Origin: Acanthamoeba castellanii str. Neff | Taxonomy: Eukaryota; Discosea; Longamoebia; Acanthamoebidae | Assembly: GCF_000313135.1 (NCBI RefSeq) | Contig: NW_004457346.1 | Coordinates: forward strand, 40,137-104,136 | Reading direction: 5' to 3' | DNA: 64,000 nucleotides | Shown here: piece after piece, positions 45,361 through 56,284 of the stretch | Position numbering within the stretch: the stretch's first letter is position 1 | How the letters are laid out: each line of letters opens with the position of its first letter | Translations under genes and position numbers: made by a program | Notes under the pieces: generated by a model | What the model saw: only the letters and a program-made list of their open reading frames with translations | The model's database searches: none | What the model was told of the DNA's origin: nothing

Positions 45361-47694
45361 CGTGCGTGTGCGTGTGTGCGCGTGCGTGTGTGCGTGTCGT
45401 GTGTGCGTGTGCGTGTATCATGTGTTGCTGCGGGTGTGTGTGTGTGTGTGTGATGACACCGCGATATAGGGAGGAACCTTTGGCGTCGAATCCGTGGGAA
45501 GTGCCGATGAAGGTGATGCCAAACACCGGCGGCTCGAACGGCTCCAACACGGGAGCGGCCGCGTCGTCCGCCTTGTCGACACCGCTGCCGCCGCCATTCG
45601 TGCCGATCCGGTCGCTCGCGTTGGTCTCCATAATGCCGCCCAACACGCCGTCCTACCGCCCACAATGTTAATTCGTGTGCGGTGCGTGCGGGGAGTGCGG
45701 TGTGTGGTACATACCTCATAGACTCGAAGTAGATGGTTCCGCTGTACGACGCGGATCTGCACGGTCTTGGCCTCGCTGCTGTCCTGGCCTTCGTACTTGT
45801 GGGTGAAGTCGACCTCGCCGTTCTCATCGAACACCTTGAAGTCGGCAAAGTGGCTGAGCGGCGGCTGCTTTCCGCTCTTGTCTGCGCTCACGTGATCGAG
45901 TGAGGCCGCACAGCACCCCAACCACTCAAAAAAAAAAAAAAAAAAAGCATAAAAAGCCATTGATACCCTTGTAGGCGAGGAAACCACGCTCGGCCGTGAA
46001 GTCGACCTTGTAGCCCTCCGCCTTCTTGGCCTCTCCGATTTCGTCGTCCTGAAGACAAAATGTTATCATTGAAAATAAATAATACATAATAATACATAAA
46101 TCATATAAACGTAATAAGTACGATAGTGTGAATAAGACGATAAAGTGAATAAGACTGGAGCGCAGGGCGTACGATGTAAAGGTGGTGTTCCTCGGGGCCA
46201 AACACCGACTCCTGGAAGGACACTCTGACCTTTTCCAACTGATCCTTGGTACCGATCATGATCACTGCCAGAGAGCATCACGTTCATCAGTTCATCAGAG
46301 TTTATCATGGGCGATGTTGTGCACACCAGGGTAACCACACTCACACATCATTGCACGCACCACCGCACACGCACGCATCACCACCGCACACGCACATACT
46401 GCGGAACGCACCTCGAAGGTCAGGGTTCTGGAACGCCTTCTTGATGAAGAAGTTGAAGTAGATGGGGAACTCGACTTCGCCAAAATTGACGGCGCCCATG
46501 AACAAGCGGGGAGGCAGCACGTAGATGTGCGGCACGGGCTGGCCCTGCACCACGGGAACCGCGCGTGGACAATGATGAGCACTCTTTACGTGTAACTACT
46601 CCAGCACACACGCACCACCGCACACGCACACGCAACGACGAAGTTAGGTACCTTGCTCATGTAGGTCTTGATGGTTTCGGGCGGGATGCCCACCTGCAGC
46701 AGACCAAAGGAGCCGTTGTACAAGTACACGCCTGACGTTCACACACACCACACACACACAGAGAGAGAGAGAGAGCGCGCGCGCGCGCGCAAAGGTGAGC
46801 TCCAGCGCGAGCGCGCGCATCCGGGCAATGATCTCGAACCTTTCTCCTCCGAGTTGAAGAAGTGGCCGCTCAAGTAAGGCTTGTCCTCGCCCAGTATTTG
46901 ATAGCCCTACACCACCACACGGCACACGGCACACACACACACACACACGGCACATATGACACACACACACCATCGCACACGTCAGCACCAGTTGCTGCGG
47001 GCGTGAGTAAAACTGAACACACCTGGCTCTGGTCGGACTTGCTGGCCAGGTACTGCAGCGCGCGGGCCAGGAGCTCCTGACCTCCGGCGGACTCGCCCTG
47101 GAGGCTGCGCAGGCCGGCGAAGAAGTCGTTGGTGACCTGCACGCACCGCCGCACCGTGGCGTAGAGCGTGGGCAGGGTCGTGACCGAGGCCAGCTCCACC
47201 ACTTCGGCAAAGTCCTGCACCAGGCCGTCCATGTTCTTCTCACCGCCCGCCGCCGCCGCAGCCGAGGGTGGTGCGATGGCCAGCGAGGCCGGGTCGGCGT
47301 GCCGCGCGAAGATGGCGGCGACGCGGTCGGTCACTCCCGCATCGTCGAGCACGAGCGATATCTTGGACGACAGGGCGAACACCTCGACGAACAGGTCGGC
47401 CAGCGGGCGCACCTTCTCTGCGGCGACGGCTCCCGCGGTCGTGGTCGTGGTTCCGCTCTGGTTGACGTCGAACGCGAGCTGGCGCAGGGAGCCGAGAAGC
47501 GCCGGCCAGTCCAGACCGCCGTGGTGCCGCGTCAAGAGCTGGCCCACCTCCTCCGCTGCACTGCTAACAATAAAAAATAGAAATAATTATTCAAAAATAT
47601 ATAATAATAACTGCTTCAGCACTAAAATAAAAACCACACGTAGAAGATGTTAGGTAATATATCATTGACACGGGTACCTTGCCAGGTGTGCCAT
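42188..47694 (-). CDS. Metallo-beta-lactamase-fold phosphodiesterase with cyclic-nucleotide-binding domains
   Basis: A long gene of about twenty exons. The start 'MAHLA' at 47694 joins in phase to 'SAAEEVGQLLTRHHGGLDW'. After a helical N-terminal region comes the metallo-beta-lactamase fold, with 'FGITFIGTSHGFDAKGSSLY', 'GFIIWLNGYGVLVDPPMQTT', 'VTKVILTHCHSDHDSG' (HxHxDH metal site) and 'FLFDADMIIHESGVPTIHT'. Next are two or more cNMP-binding modules: 'GDVVVK', 'EVTSCFYLIVAGVLDVYQEE', 'LGRGQFFGESALG', 'KRTATVVARTGVTLLSL', 'NEVVFRQGDLEPSFFLIYKG' and 'GVGDSFGEMSLITV'. The stop is at 42188-42190. This layout matches the Dictyostelium class II enzymes PdeD/PdeE (GbpA/GbpB), cGMP phosphodiesterases stimulated by cyclic nucleotide. 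Substrate (cGMP or cAMP) is inferred. Confidence 0.8.
42455..42497. repeat. CACACG hexamer run in an intron
   Basis: About seven ACGCAC units on the plus strand within an intron of the phosphodiesterase gene. Confidence 0.8.
43482..43567. repeat. GTGTCGT satellite in an intron
   Basis: Repeated TGTCGTG units on the plus strand, so CGACAC on the coding strand, within a phosphodiesterase intron. Confidence 0.8.
45329..45452. repeat. CT and GT dinucleotide tracts in an intron
   Basis: A CT run is followed by GT runs and GTGCGTGT units within a phosphodiesterase intron. Confidence 0.75.
45926..45946. repeat. Homopolymer A tract in an intron
   Basis: About twenty A on the plus strand, so T on the coding strand, close to the acceptor and serving as a polypyrimidine tract. 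Confidence 0.8.
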
Positions 47695-47834
47695 TTTTGA
47701 TGTATACTGGTGGTCTGTGTCGCCTGGAGTGAAGTGAAAGGAACAGACATGCACTTAAAAAAATTGGAAGGAAATCACATTTCTCGTTGGTTTTGTCTTT
47801 GCTTTGCGGGAGGGGTGGACCATTTGAAGAACTT

Positions 47835-48026
47835 TGCAGGGTGGTGCAGTACAAAGCTGATCACTGCTCTCTGAACTGCCCACAGCATAGCTGGAAGGCA
47901 TGGTGCCAGGAGCCCAACAAGAAATAAGTCTAACCTTGAGGTGAGGCACAGGAGGCCTCACTACCAGAGATTAAGCTGATAAGAACAGATACTTCACATG
48001 ATCTTAGCCACTAGGGCCGAGAAGAT
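47835..48026 (-). ncRNA. RNU2: U2 spliceosomal snRNA
   Basis: Read on the minus strand from 48026, the RNA starts ATCTTCTCGGCC and continues GGCTAAGATC, then GTATCTGTTCTTATCAGCTT, all hallmark U2 sequence. A perfect hairpin GTGAGGC...GCCTCAC near 47947-47968 fits stem II. ATTTCTTG near 47920 fits an Sm site, and CTTTG...CAAAG with a TACTGCACCACCC loop fits stem IV. Length, about 190 nt, is normal. U2 pairs with the branch site and with U6. The branch-site recognition element reads GAAGTA where almost all eukaryotes have GTAGTA, and the base four before it also differs. A TATA box sits 32 bases before the 5' end. The 3' end is approximate. Confidence 0.88.
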
Positions 48027-48051
48027 GTCTTCTTCCCAGCCACAGGGCAAG

Positions 48052-48058
48052 TTTTATA
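48052..48058 (-). promoter_or_regulatory. TATA box of the U2 gene
   Basis: TATAAAA on the minus strand starts 32 bases before the first U2 nucleotide, the usual TATA distance. No other known snRNA promoter element was identified. Confidence 0.7.
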
Positions 48059-48188
48059 CCCAACACCCACGCGGTTGAGTGGTGTGCATGAAAAAGGCGG
48101 GCTTTGGCGCAGAAAAAAGCGTGGTACATTCATTTACTTGATCAAAGTTGCAGACATATCCACACGTGGTTCCAGGCTTCAGCATCAA

Positions 48189-49355
48189 TCAGTAGCGGCC
48201 ATATGGCTCCTTGTCGTTCACAACGCCAACGTGCTCATACGTTTCTGCAGGAGGGCAACACAACAAAAGATTCAACAATCAATGGTTGAGGTTTGGGCAG
48301 GTGGGGGGTGACATACCCTCGGCCGGCGGTACCTTGGCCAGGAAGTAGGACACCAGCGTTTGCTTGGCCTGTAGCCCCGTAAAGGGAGGTCAGTCATGTG
48401 CCCTGGCGCGAGTAAGTGGTTCACCGGGTGGTGCGCCAGCGTAACGTACGGCGATGAAGAGCACGAGGTAGGAGAGGAAGCGGACGGCCGTAGTGTACTG
48501 GAAGCACAGCGGGCTGTCGGTCCACTGCTCGAGGTCAAACCACCTGCGCGGTTCCACACACCACACACAGACACACACCCGCGCGTTAGGCATCACAGCC
48601 TGTGTGACTGTTACTAACTGTTTAGACCGGTACGTACTGGATGCAGGGCGTGTAGGCCTGGTCCTCGAAGATGGAATAGAGCGGTACGGTGTAGGTGAAC
48701 CAGGCGAGGCGGCCGAGCAGGCCGAGCAGGTTGAACAGGCCGACGAACGAGTTCTGCGCTCCGCCGCACCAGCCGTTTAGTGCGCCAAACTCGAGTGAGT
48801 GTGGCGGTGTGGAGGAATGCGTACGGCGATGAGGAAGTCCGGGTGGCGGGAAAGGCCGGCGTAGACACCGAACACGCCGGTGACACCCAGCTGGACGCCC
48901 CACTCCCAGGCCGGGGTGATGAAATAGGCCACGCTCGTCACCTAGAGCCGCCACCATGTCAGAGAAGAAACTCAACGATAGTAAGTGTTATCATTTTTCT
49001 GTATTAATAAGACATAAATAATCGTGCGTTGTACCGTTTGGAAGAAGGCGCACAGGATGAGAGACCACCGCACGAGGAAGGCCAGACGCTGTGCGCATGC
49101 AAGCGGTAAGCAACGTTGCATGAGTCGCAAGGGTGAGGGTGCACCTCATGTTGTAAAATTAGGTCCGAACAAAATAAAAGAACGAAGACGAAGAGGAACG
49201 AAGACGAGGTGGGGGGGGCGTACTTGGCCCTTCCAGTGAAGGAGAAGGGCAACGATGAGGAGGATGCCCAGGCAGGCAGTACCCACAATGGGAATCATGC
49301 CCCGCCTGAAGTTCGTCACCATATCCCCAAAGTCAGAAGCCGCCTCGGAACTCAT
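48189..49355 (-). CDS. Multi-pass membrane protein of unknown family
   Basis: About six exons from ATG 49355 to the stop at 48189-48191. Hydrophobic segments are 'GMIPIVGTACLGILLIVALL', 'LAFLVRWSLILCAFF', 'VTSVAYFITPAWEWGVQLGV' (then 'TGVFGVYAGL'), 'NSFVGLFNLLGLLGRLAWFT' and 'RFLSYLVLFIAVRY'. The C-terminus ends 'VGVVNDKEPYGRY'. Five or six membrane spans with short loops are likely. I do not recognise the family. Confidence 0.65.
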
Positions 49356-49565
49356 CTTGGAGGTGATGCCGAGTCTAGTTGTGTTGTCTACGCGTAGTCG
49401 CACTCAGAAAAGGGACCACTTTTGTCTCAGGTCCGGAGGGAAAGTGAGAGCATTATTTCGAGGTCCGGCTTCGCTGAACGCCAGCGAAAGCGTGACCGCA
49501 ATGTTCAACAGAGCACTCGTGTTGCCTTTCTCAACCGACCCAGGGCCACACCTGTGGGAAAATCG

Positions 49566-50232
49566 TCAGTCCTTGCCGCTGAGCTTGCGTTCGATCTTCT
49601 CGACTTCGTGCTTGCCGGTCTCCTTGGCGGAGTGCAGGGCGTCGGCGACCTGGTGCTCGACCCGCACGAACACCGAGTAGCCGTGCCACGCCGAAGACCC
49701 GGCGCCCACCGCCGCCAGGACGCCCGCCGGGTACAGCTTGCGCGTCCGCGCGAATCGGCTCCCCATCACGCCCGCCAGCGTCAGCGACGTGGCTGTGCGC
49801 GTGTGCGGTCGTGCGCGCGCGTGGTGCGTGTGCGTGTGTGTGTCGTGCACGTTAGGAAAGCCAAGAGAAGCGAGCGTATGCTTGTGGCGGTACCGAGGGC
49901 AATGGTGCGGCCAGAGGCGCTGGTGGCTGGGTCCTGGATGAGGTAACCGCCCACGCCGAACAGGGTGCCGAAGCCCAGACCTGCCAGCAAGCTGGATGGT
50001 GGGCAGACGCGGGGCACGATATAGATGAGCGAATGAGAGCTCAAATCAAAAGATGAAAGAGATGCAAGTGGAAAACAACAGTTGAATCGATGCACAGAGA
50101 ACCAAACCTGGGAATGGATTTGGTGGCAGTGAATCCACGGATGCCCATGAGTGCCACCACGGCACCCACGCCAAACGTGGGCAGCGCCTCTGACACCGCT
50201 GCCGCTCTCCTCGAATCCGCCTTGTTCGACAT
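49566..50232 (-). CDS. TMEM14: TMEM14 family small membrane protein
   Basis: Exons 50232-50108, 49991-49894 and 49792-49566 join in phase to 149 residues. The pattern 'TFGVGAVVALMGIRGFTATK', 'SLLAGLGFGTLFGVGGYLIQ', 'ALGTATSLTLAGVMGSRFAR' and 'LYPAGVLAAVGAGSSAWHGY' is the four-helix TMEM14/UPF0136 fold. Animal TMEM14C is an inner mitochondrial protein needed for porphyrin movement, and plant FAX proteins of the same family export fatty acids, so the substrate here is open. A charged C-terminal helix of about 35 residues extends beyond the family core. Confidence 0.82.
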
Positions 50233-50347
50233 CTTTGTTTTTTTTTTTGCTCTTTTACGCAACAAATAAATCAATATTGATGAATATTTATTTGCCGTTG
50301 TTATTATTAATAAATTAATAAATTAATGAACCAATAAATAATAGCCA

Positions 50348-52094
50348 CTACCAGGTCTTCTCGTCGGAGAGAGGGAGGGTCATGAGGTGGAGCACGGCCT
50401 CGCGGGCCTGGAGGTCGCCGCGCAGGATGGCCGCCACGGCCTTGATGATGGGCAGGTCGAGCCCGTACTGTTCGGCCAGCTTGCACGCGGCCGGCGTCGT
50501 GGCCACGCCCTCGGCCACCTCCTCCATGGTCGCGAGGATGCTCTCGAGCGACTCGCCCGAGCCCAGGCGCTTGCCCACCGTGCGGTTGCGCGACAGGCTG
50601 CCGAAGCACGTCAGCATCAGATCGCCGATACCCGACAGCCCTGTTGTGTGTGTCGTGTGTGTCGTGTGTGTCGTGTGTCGTGTGGTTAGAGGACTGTGGG
50701 CACGTGTTGTTGGATTTGTGGGAGAGACTGACCGGATACGGTGTCGGGGCGTGCGCCCATCTTGACGGCGAGCCGGGTCATTTCGGAGCAGCCTCGGGTG
50801 ACGAGCGCCGCCAGCGTGTTGGTGCCCAGGCCCAGGCCCTCAGACATGCCCGCTGTTGCATTGCCGACATTCCCAACGTTGAGTCGACACACAAAACACA
50901 AGCCCGCAGAGGAGGGAAGCGCTAGCGCACCAGCAATGGCGAACACGTTCTTCAGAGCGCCGCCGATTTCGACGCCCACCACATCGTCCGTAGTGTAGAC
51001 GCGGAACGAGGGGGAGGCAAACAGGCGCTGCACCCGCTCTGTGAGGAGGAGGCGATGGTCATGATAATTAATCAGTTGCAACTATCGCGCGTGATGCACA
51101 CTTACCCCGTGTCACCGAGTCGACCGACGCCACGACCACAGCCGTCGGCACGTCCTGCATCAGCTCTTTCGCAAACGACGGACCACTGATGTGTGCAAGT
51201 GTGGTGTGTGGGTGTGTGGGTGTGTGGGTGTGTGTGTGGTTAAGTTGTATAGTCGGCGACAGGTGGTGAGAAGATGATGCTGCGGCCGCACCTGATGAAG
51301 GCCATGGGCTGGTTGCGGCCGAGCGCCTCGGGCACGATGTCGGACATGTACCGCAGGCTCTCCGTGTGCAGGCCCTTGGACGAGGAGATGATCGGCGTGT
51401 CGGGCGCGATGAGCGGCGCCAGCCGCTGGAGGTACTCCCGGCTGGCCTGCACGGGTACGGCGTGCACGATGTAGCGCGCCTGCGGCACCACGTCCTCGGC
51501 CCGGGTCGACGCGCGCACGTTGGGCGGCAGCGTGAAGGCGGAGAGGTACTTGGGGTTGCGGTGCTGTTCGTTGATGGACTGGGCCACGGCCTCGTTGCGG
51601 GTGAGCAGCGTCACGGTGTGGTGGTTCTTGGAGAGAACGTAGGCCAGCGCGGTGGCGAACGAGCCGCCGCCGAACACGACGATGTCGGCCTGCTCCATGG
51701 CCTCCTTGCCACCCTCCATCTTGAGTACGTGCCAGAAGGATGAGGGGTGGGGGTGATGGTGATGCGATCCGCGGGGATGATGGGGAGTATTGGGGTGGGG
51801 CTGGTGGGGTGAGTGGTGATGAGGGATGTGGTGTTGGAGATGAGCGTCTGGAATGCGCTCAGGGTTGGCCGATGAAGATGAAGTCGACGAAGAGGGAGGT
51901 GCTGGAGATGGTGTTGGTCTTGAATGGATGAATCGTGCGGCAGGAGAAGTAGAAAAGATGAAGGCCGAGCTGTTCAGAGGCAAGAAGCGCAGGACCGCCG
52001 AAGAAGAAGACGTCTTCTTTGGAGCGCGAGGGAACGTACAACGACCCAGCCCCACGACTCGCAAGCTGTTGGTGCCCGTAGCGCTTCGTCTCAT
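50348..52094 (-). CDS. gpsA: NAD(P)-dependent glycerol-3-phosphate dehydrogenase, bacterial GpsA type
   Basis: Five exons. The first (to 51292) reads '[20 protein letters not shown]' (Rossmann loop), then '[18 protein letters not shown]' and '[18 protein letters not shown]'. The others give '[10 protein letters not shown]', '[20 protein letters not shown]' (catalytic Lys), '[19 protein letters not shown]', '[19 protein letters not shown]' and '[17 protein letters not shown]'. It converts dihydroxyacetone phosphate to glycerol-3-phosphate for lipid synthesis or redox balance. The ATG at 52094 adds about 124 residues: a basic, Ser-rich leader suited to mitochondrial targeting, then a His/Pro-rich linker. 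An internal ATG at about 51721 would give a protein without it. The sequence is closer to GpsA than to animal GPD1. Confidence 0.88.
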
Positions 52095-52149
52095 GTGGCT
52101 TTATCTATTTTTCTTGATTTTCTTAATTTGCACAAACACACACAAGAAC

Positions 52150-53290
52150 AATAAAACCTGTGAACATGCATCCTCCTTGCTCCTTCTCCTCTCCTCCCTC
52201 CTCCTTTGCTTTCTCTCTTCTTTCCTCGCTGTGTTCTGCTTCCACTCTAATATGGTTTAGCAGCTCCTGGTGGATGCTGGGTGGTTTCACATCACCAGGC
52301 ACACCATGCACCAGCCATGGGTGTAGGTCCTCCAGCCCAGTGCATTGCTCATACCTGTAGTGATCTTGGTGTTAGGTCACCACACACACACACACACACA
52401 CACACAAAACACACAAGCACTTGTGCACAATACAACTGCATACACACAGAGGACATGGTGGAGGGTGTACACCAAATACTCAGCAATGAATGGGTGTGCA
52501 AGTGCTTTGTCAATGGTGAGCCACTTTGCTTGGCATAGGGACTCTCAATTGCAGTGACATCATCAACTGATGGGTTCATGAGCACACTGATGAGCTCCAG
52601 CTGTGTGCAACCCAAGGCAGTGGTAGTGAGTGAATGAGTTGGTGTGTGCATCCAATAGTTCTGGTGCACCTGGTGCATGGTGCTGTTGCCAGGCAGCAGG
52701 GGCTGACCTTTTGGCATCTCACCCAGCACAAGGCCCACTGCACTGAAACAAAGCAGGGTGTGCACAGCCACTCACACTTGCATGTGTTTAGACAGAGCTA
52801 GGGTGTGTACCTGAATGTTGCAATGTATAATCAACACTGAATGTACATGTCTGACAGCCATGAGCAGCTGGTACATAATGTATTGAATGTGAACCTCCTC
52901 CAGAATCAATGCTCATATCACAAGATGGAGGCTCATATCTGCACACCAGCCCAAACAATAGAGTGAATAAAAATTTAAACCCAAACAAAGCAGACAGACA
53001 GTCATACCCATGCTGCAGCAGATGACCCAACAGGAATCAAGCTGCTCATCATCATGCCCAAGCACATCTACCAGGGCCATGATGTTGGGGTGTCAGCCAA
53101 GTGCCTTCAGCATCATCACCTTTTTGAAGATTGCTCCTGGAGTAGGAAAGGTAGTTGTATTGCTTAATGGCCATGGGCACCCTGGACCAGTCTTTGCTCA
53201 CACCTTGCCACCACTTTAGCAGGAGTTGAGAACGCCTCACAACAGCCAAACACCAAACACAATCATTTGCCAAGTTTGATGATAGTCAGG
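52150..53290 (-). pseudogene. Decayed MAP kinase (ERK7/MAPK15-like)
   Basis: Kinase pieces appear in order on the minus strand but in different frames and with stops. An N-lobe piece reads 'HPNIMALVDVLGHDDEQL'. The helix before the catalytic loop reads 'LILEEVHIQYIMYQLLMAVR' then 'HVHS', with the HRD region spoiled ('LIIHCNIQ'). The C-lobe gives 'VLGEMPKGQPLLPGNSTMHQ' and 'PSVDDVTAIESPYA', both specific to the ERK7/MAPK15 group, then 'ELLNHIR' near the end. The activation loop is not found. The whole copy has almost no CpG, and many changes are of the C-to-T type on one strand or the other. It cannot make an active kinase. Confidence 0.75.
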
Positions 53291-53425
53291 ACCACACCTG
53301 TTTGCTTCTCCTGAAACGCCACTGGCCAGTTCACAGCACTTCCATCCTGCTCAGTCCCATCTTGCACTGGTGTACAGGGTCAAGTTTGTGGGTTCTTTGC
53401 AATTACACAGAGTACCTGTTGGGAA

Positions 53426-53665
53426 TCATGAGCAGCAGAGCTCACACCACAGCAAGGCATCTCTTGCCACCTCACACCACCAGCAGCACACAGGCATGCA
53501 GGTCACCCACAACTCCTTCCATGCCATCTTCCTGTCCCAAACCCCCCATAAATGAGTGGGTGGGTCCAAGAAGGGGAGAAGTGACAAGTCAGAGACACAC
53601 TGAAAGATGAGAAGGAGAAGCTCATCAGAGAGCATGGTCACCAAACATGCACCGCCCCCACCCTG
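53426..53665 (-). pseudogene. F-box-like fragment
   Basis: 'LSDELLLLIFQCVSDLSLL' is a good F-box start. After a foreign stretch, 'VCCWWCEVARDALLWCEL' is a good F-box end with Arg and Trp changed to Cys and Trp. No partner domain is seen. Like its surroundings it is CpG-poor. I take it as the remains of an F-box gene. Confidence 0.5.
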
Positions 53666-53699
53666 TTCCATCTGTTTCAATGAAGAAACAAAATAAATT

Positions 53700-54425
53700 A
53701 TGATATAAATTGTTTTGTAAAATTAAAAGAGAACCAAGAATGCAAGCATGACACAGCAGCACTTGTTGAGCCAATGTTGATCACAAGTGTCTTGCACAAC
53801 ATGTGATCAAGGTTGTGAGTGTGGTGACCATTGTTGTCTTCCCATGTCATGCATCCTCAGATCTTTCATCATTGCATTCACTTTCTCAGTATTTTATTTT
53901 GCTTGGTCATGTGTGACAATACCACAGTGGTTGTTGTGGAGGTTAAAACCAGGTGTTCATAAAAAGGGGCAGGGTACCTTTTTCATAAGGAAGTCTGTAC
54001 AGAAGAATCATGAAAATAGGGCATTTTAGTCAACAGTTGGACATGAAAATAGGGCACATTGATCCAATGTGCATCTTTTTCCACACATTTTTCATCTGGT
54101 TTGTGTCCAATCTGAGACCCCCAAAATTGACCACAACCCCCTCAACAAACTAGCTGTTTCCTCTCTCAATCCACAACACTTTTGCCTTTTTCATTCTTTG
54201 TGTACAGATCTGCACCTCAACAATCTGGTGAAGTTTCATGAACCTGGTTTTAAGATCTTGGCACAACCAGCACCTCCTGGAACTCATTTCTCACACCCTT
54301 GATGACTGTAGTGGCTCAAATGGTGCTGCACCTAAGAGTGTGGACAACAGCATCATTGCCAAGAATCACTGGTGGGGGGTGATCTCACAATGGACATCTG
54401 CAGGATGGGTTGGAAGTTGTTGCTA
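53700..54425. other. CpG-poor stretch, nothing recognised
   Basis: No gene, RNA or clear repeat was recognised. CpG is almost absent. Confidence 0.5.
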
Positions 54426-54711
54426 TCACTTGGCACCCCCAATGACAAAGATCTTGTCGATGCCGTGCTTGGGCATCGAGAGTTGCTCTATCATGAGATC
54501 GAGGTCACGAGCAACGATGACACCAGGCGGCCTTGTAATCGGGGTTTCTCGACAGCACCACGTTGATGCGCCCGGGCAGTGGACCGTTGGGGAAGGATTT
54601 GTAGGTGAGCCTGCCCATGACGTTGACACACCCCTCGATGTGGGTGGTGTGGGTCAGGGTGCCAAACGCAGCTAGCTCCTTGGCGCTTTTCGCTCTAGGC
54701 AGCTTAGGCAA
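54426..54711 (-). pseudogene. DHFR: Dihydrofolate reductase fragment
   Basis: The minus strand reads 'ELAAFGTLTHTTHIEGCVNV', then 'MGRLTYKSFPNGPLPGRINV' and 'VLSRNPDYKA', the centre of DHFR. After a frame change it reads 'GVIVARDLDLMIEQLSM' and 'KIFVIGGA', which is also DHFR. The frameshift lies near 54530. The N-terminal folate-site strand and the C-terminal third are missing. It is a broken copy. Its left end coincides with the border where CpG disappears (about 54450). Confidence 0.75.
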
Positions 54712-54741
54712 GAGTTGAGACTTTATTCCAGATGGAAGGTA

Positions 54742-56021
54742 TCACATCGACTTCTTCCACTTCTGGTTCTTCTTGCCGCAGAGGTGTCTCGGCAGGCAGC
54801 GAATGGCAAAGAGCGACCCGTTAGGATTATCGAAGCCGCCGAAGAAGCTCCTGAGCCCTGTCACGTCAATGCCCTCCGAGGCCAGAAATGCCACGTCGAG
54901 GTCGATCACCACATTAATCGCGCCAGTTCGCAGGGCTGCCACGATATCGGCATCGGGGATCGCCGCATTCACGGTAACGTCCAGGTTAGGCAACACAGAG
55001 GAATAGATGGTAGCACTGCCTGTTGCAACATGTTAGCCACAGAACAAATGGAAGGATAGGAGCCGTTCTGAGAACCTTCAGCGTTGGTGAGGGTGGTCAG
55101 CGTGGGGGCGGATTGGAGGTCTGCGAAAGAGGTGAAAGGAGAGTTATCCAGCACGGTGAAGACCCCCAAGCCATCGGTTGTAGCGCAGGACTGTTGGGTG
55201 ACACGCTTCCTGGCGATGCCCATGAACTCCCCGCCTGAGGAAACAAGGTATAAGAGAGCTAACAAGATCAAGCTTGGCATGGACGGACGAATGAAGCAAA
55301 GGGCGAACCTAATGAGAAGTCAGGACCTGCAAGGTCGACGATACCAGCGATGAGCATCTCAATGGCAATGGTGGAGTTGTCGGGGAATGACAACACCACA
55401 CGCGTCAAGGGGACGTCGTATTGGTTGGAAATGATCGAAACCATCAGCTCCATAAGCGTGTTTAGCTCAGCCTACGTTGTACAGGCAATGTTAAGAATTG
55501 GAGTTAACAAAAAATCAAGCGGGTACGGTGAGGCTGATGTACATTGTCGACTTCGAAACTACGAATGGCTCCACGGCTGAGTACAGTATCCAAGAGGGTG
55601 CCTGGCGTGCGTGCAGGGAACGGGAAAAGGCTCGGATCGGCAGCACAATCCAAGGGGATGAATACTGGTTGATAAAAAAAAAAGATGGTTGATTCTTGTA
55701 CAGCACACTTGGAGGAGAGGAAGACATACGTGCTCCTGAGCTGAGTTCAGGTGCAAAGATCTCAGAGTAGCTACCATTGGCTTTAGTGATGGCTAGCGCA
55801 GAGTCAAAAGCATCCATCAGCGAAGTGTCCTATACATCAAGAATTAGGGTAAGCCATGCACCTATCTATTGGAAGAGGGTTAGAAGCTGATAGCCTACCC
55901 TGCAATCTTCAACTCCAAAGGGCAAAGAAGAAGGCGAAGAAGAACAACAGGACGAGGAGCAAGCCCTGCAGCAAGGAGCCAAGAATAGGGCCAAAAGCAA
56001 GTAGCTCAGGAGTAGTCTCAT
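54742..56021 (-). CDS. Secreted periplasmic-binding-protein-like protein
   Basis: The start at 56021 gives the signal peptide 'MRLLLSYLLLALFLAPCC'. Later exons read 'DTSLMDAFDSALAITKANGS', 'LMELMVSIISNQYDVPLTRV', 'FPDNSTIAIEMLIAGIVDLA', 'GGEFMGIARKRVTQQSCATT' and 'ATIYSSVLPNLDVTVNAAIP', then 'ADIVAALRTGAINVVIDLDV' and 'GLRSFFGGFDNPNGSLFAIR'. The order recalls phosphonate/phosphate binding proteins (type 2 PBP fold, PhnD-like) that serve as extracellular sensors in some amoebal receptors. No membrane span or kinase follows, so a secreted ligand-binding protein or truncated receptor is likely. About five exons, with the junction near 55700 uncertain. Confidence 0.5.
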
Positions 56022-56284
56022 GCTTGTGCTGCTGAACGTGATGTGTGTAGTATTGTTTAAAAATATGACGCTTAAAAAGTTCTCGCTAAGTACTTTATCA
56101 GGAAGGTTGCTTCGATCACCTTCACTCATCCTGAATAGTGGTTGAATTCACTTGGGCCGTGGAGGGTCATGGGAAGAGATCCTTAAGCTGCACCCATGCC
56201 ACAAGTCACGTGACTTATGTAATAGCCAACAGATCACTGTAGATGGTGCACCCACACTGGACACTGGTGAAAACTATGCAAACT

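Noticed and set aside
52380..52408. CA run considered as an intron satellite of the same kind as those upstream
   Set aside because: It is plain CA without the CGACA words and lies in a pseudogene, so it was not counted with that family.
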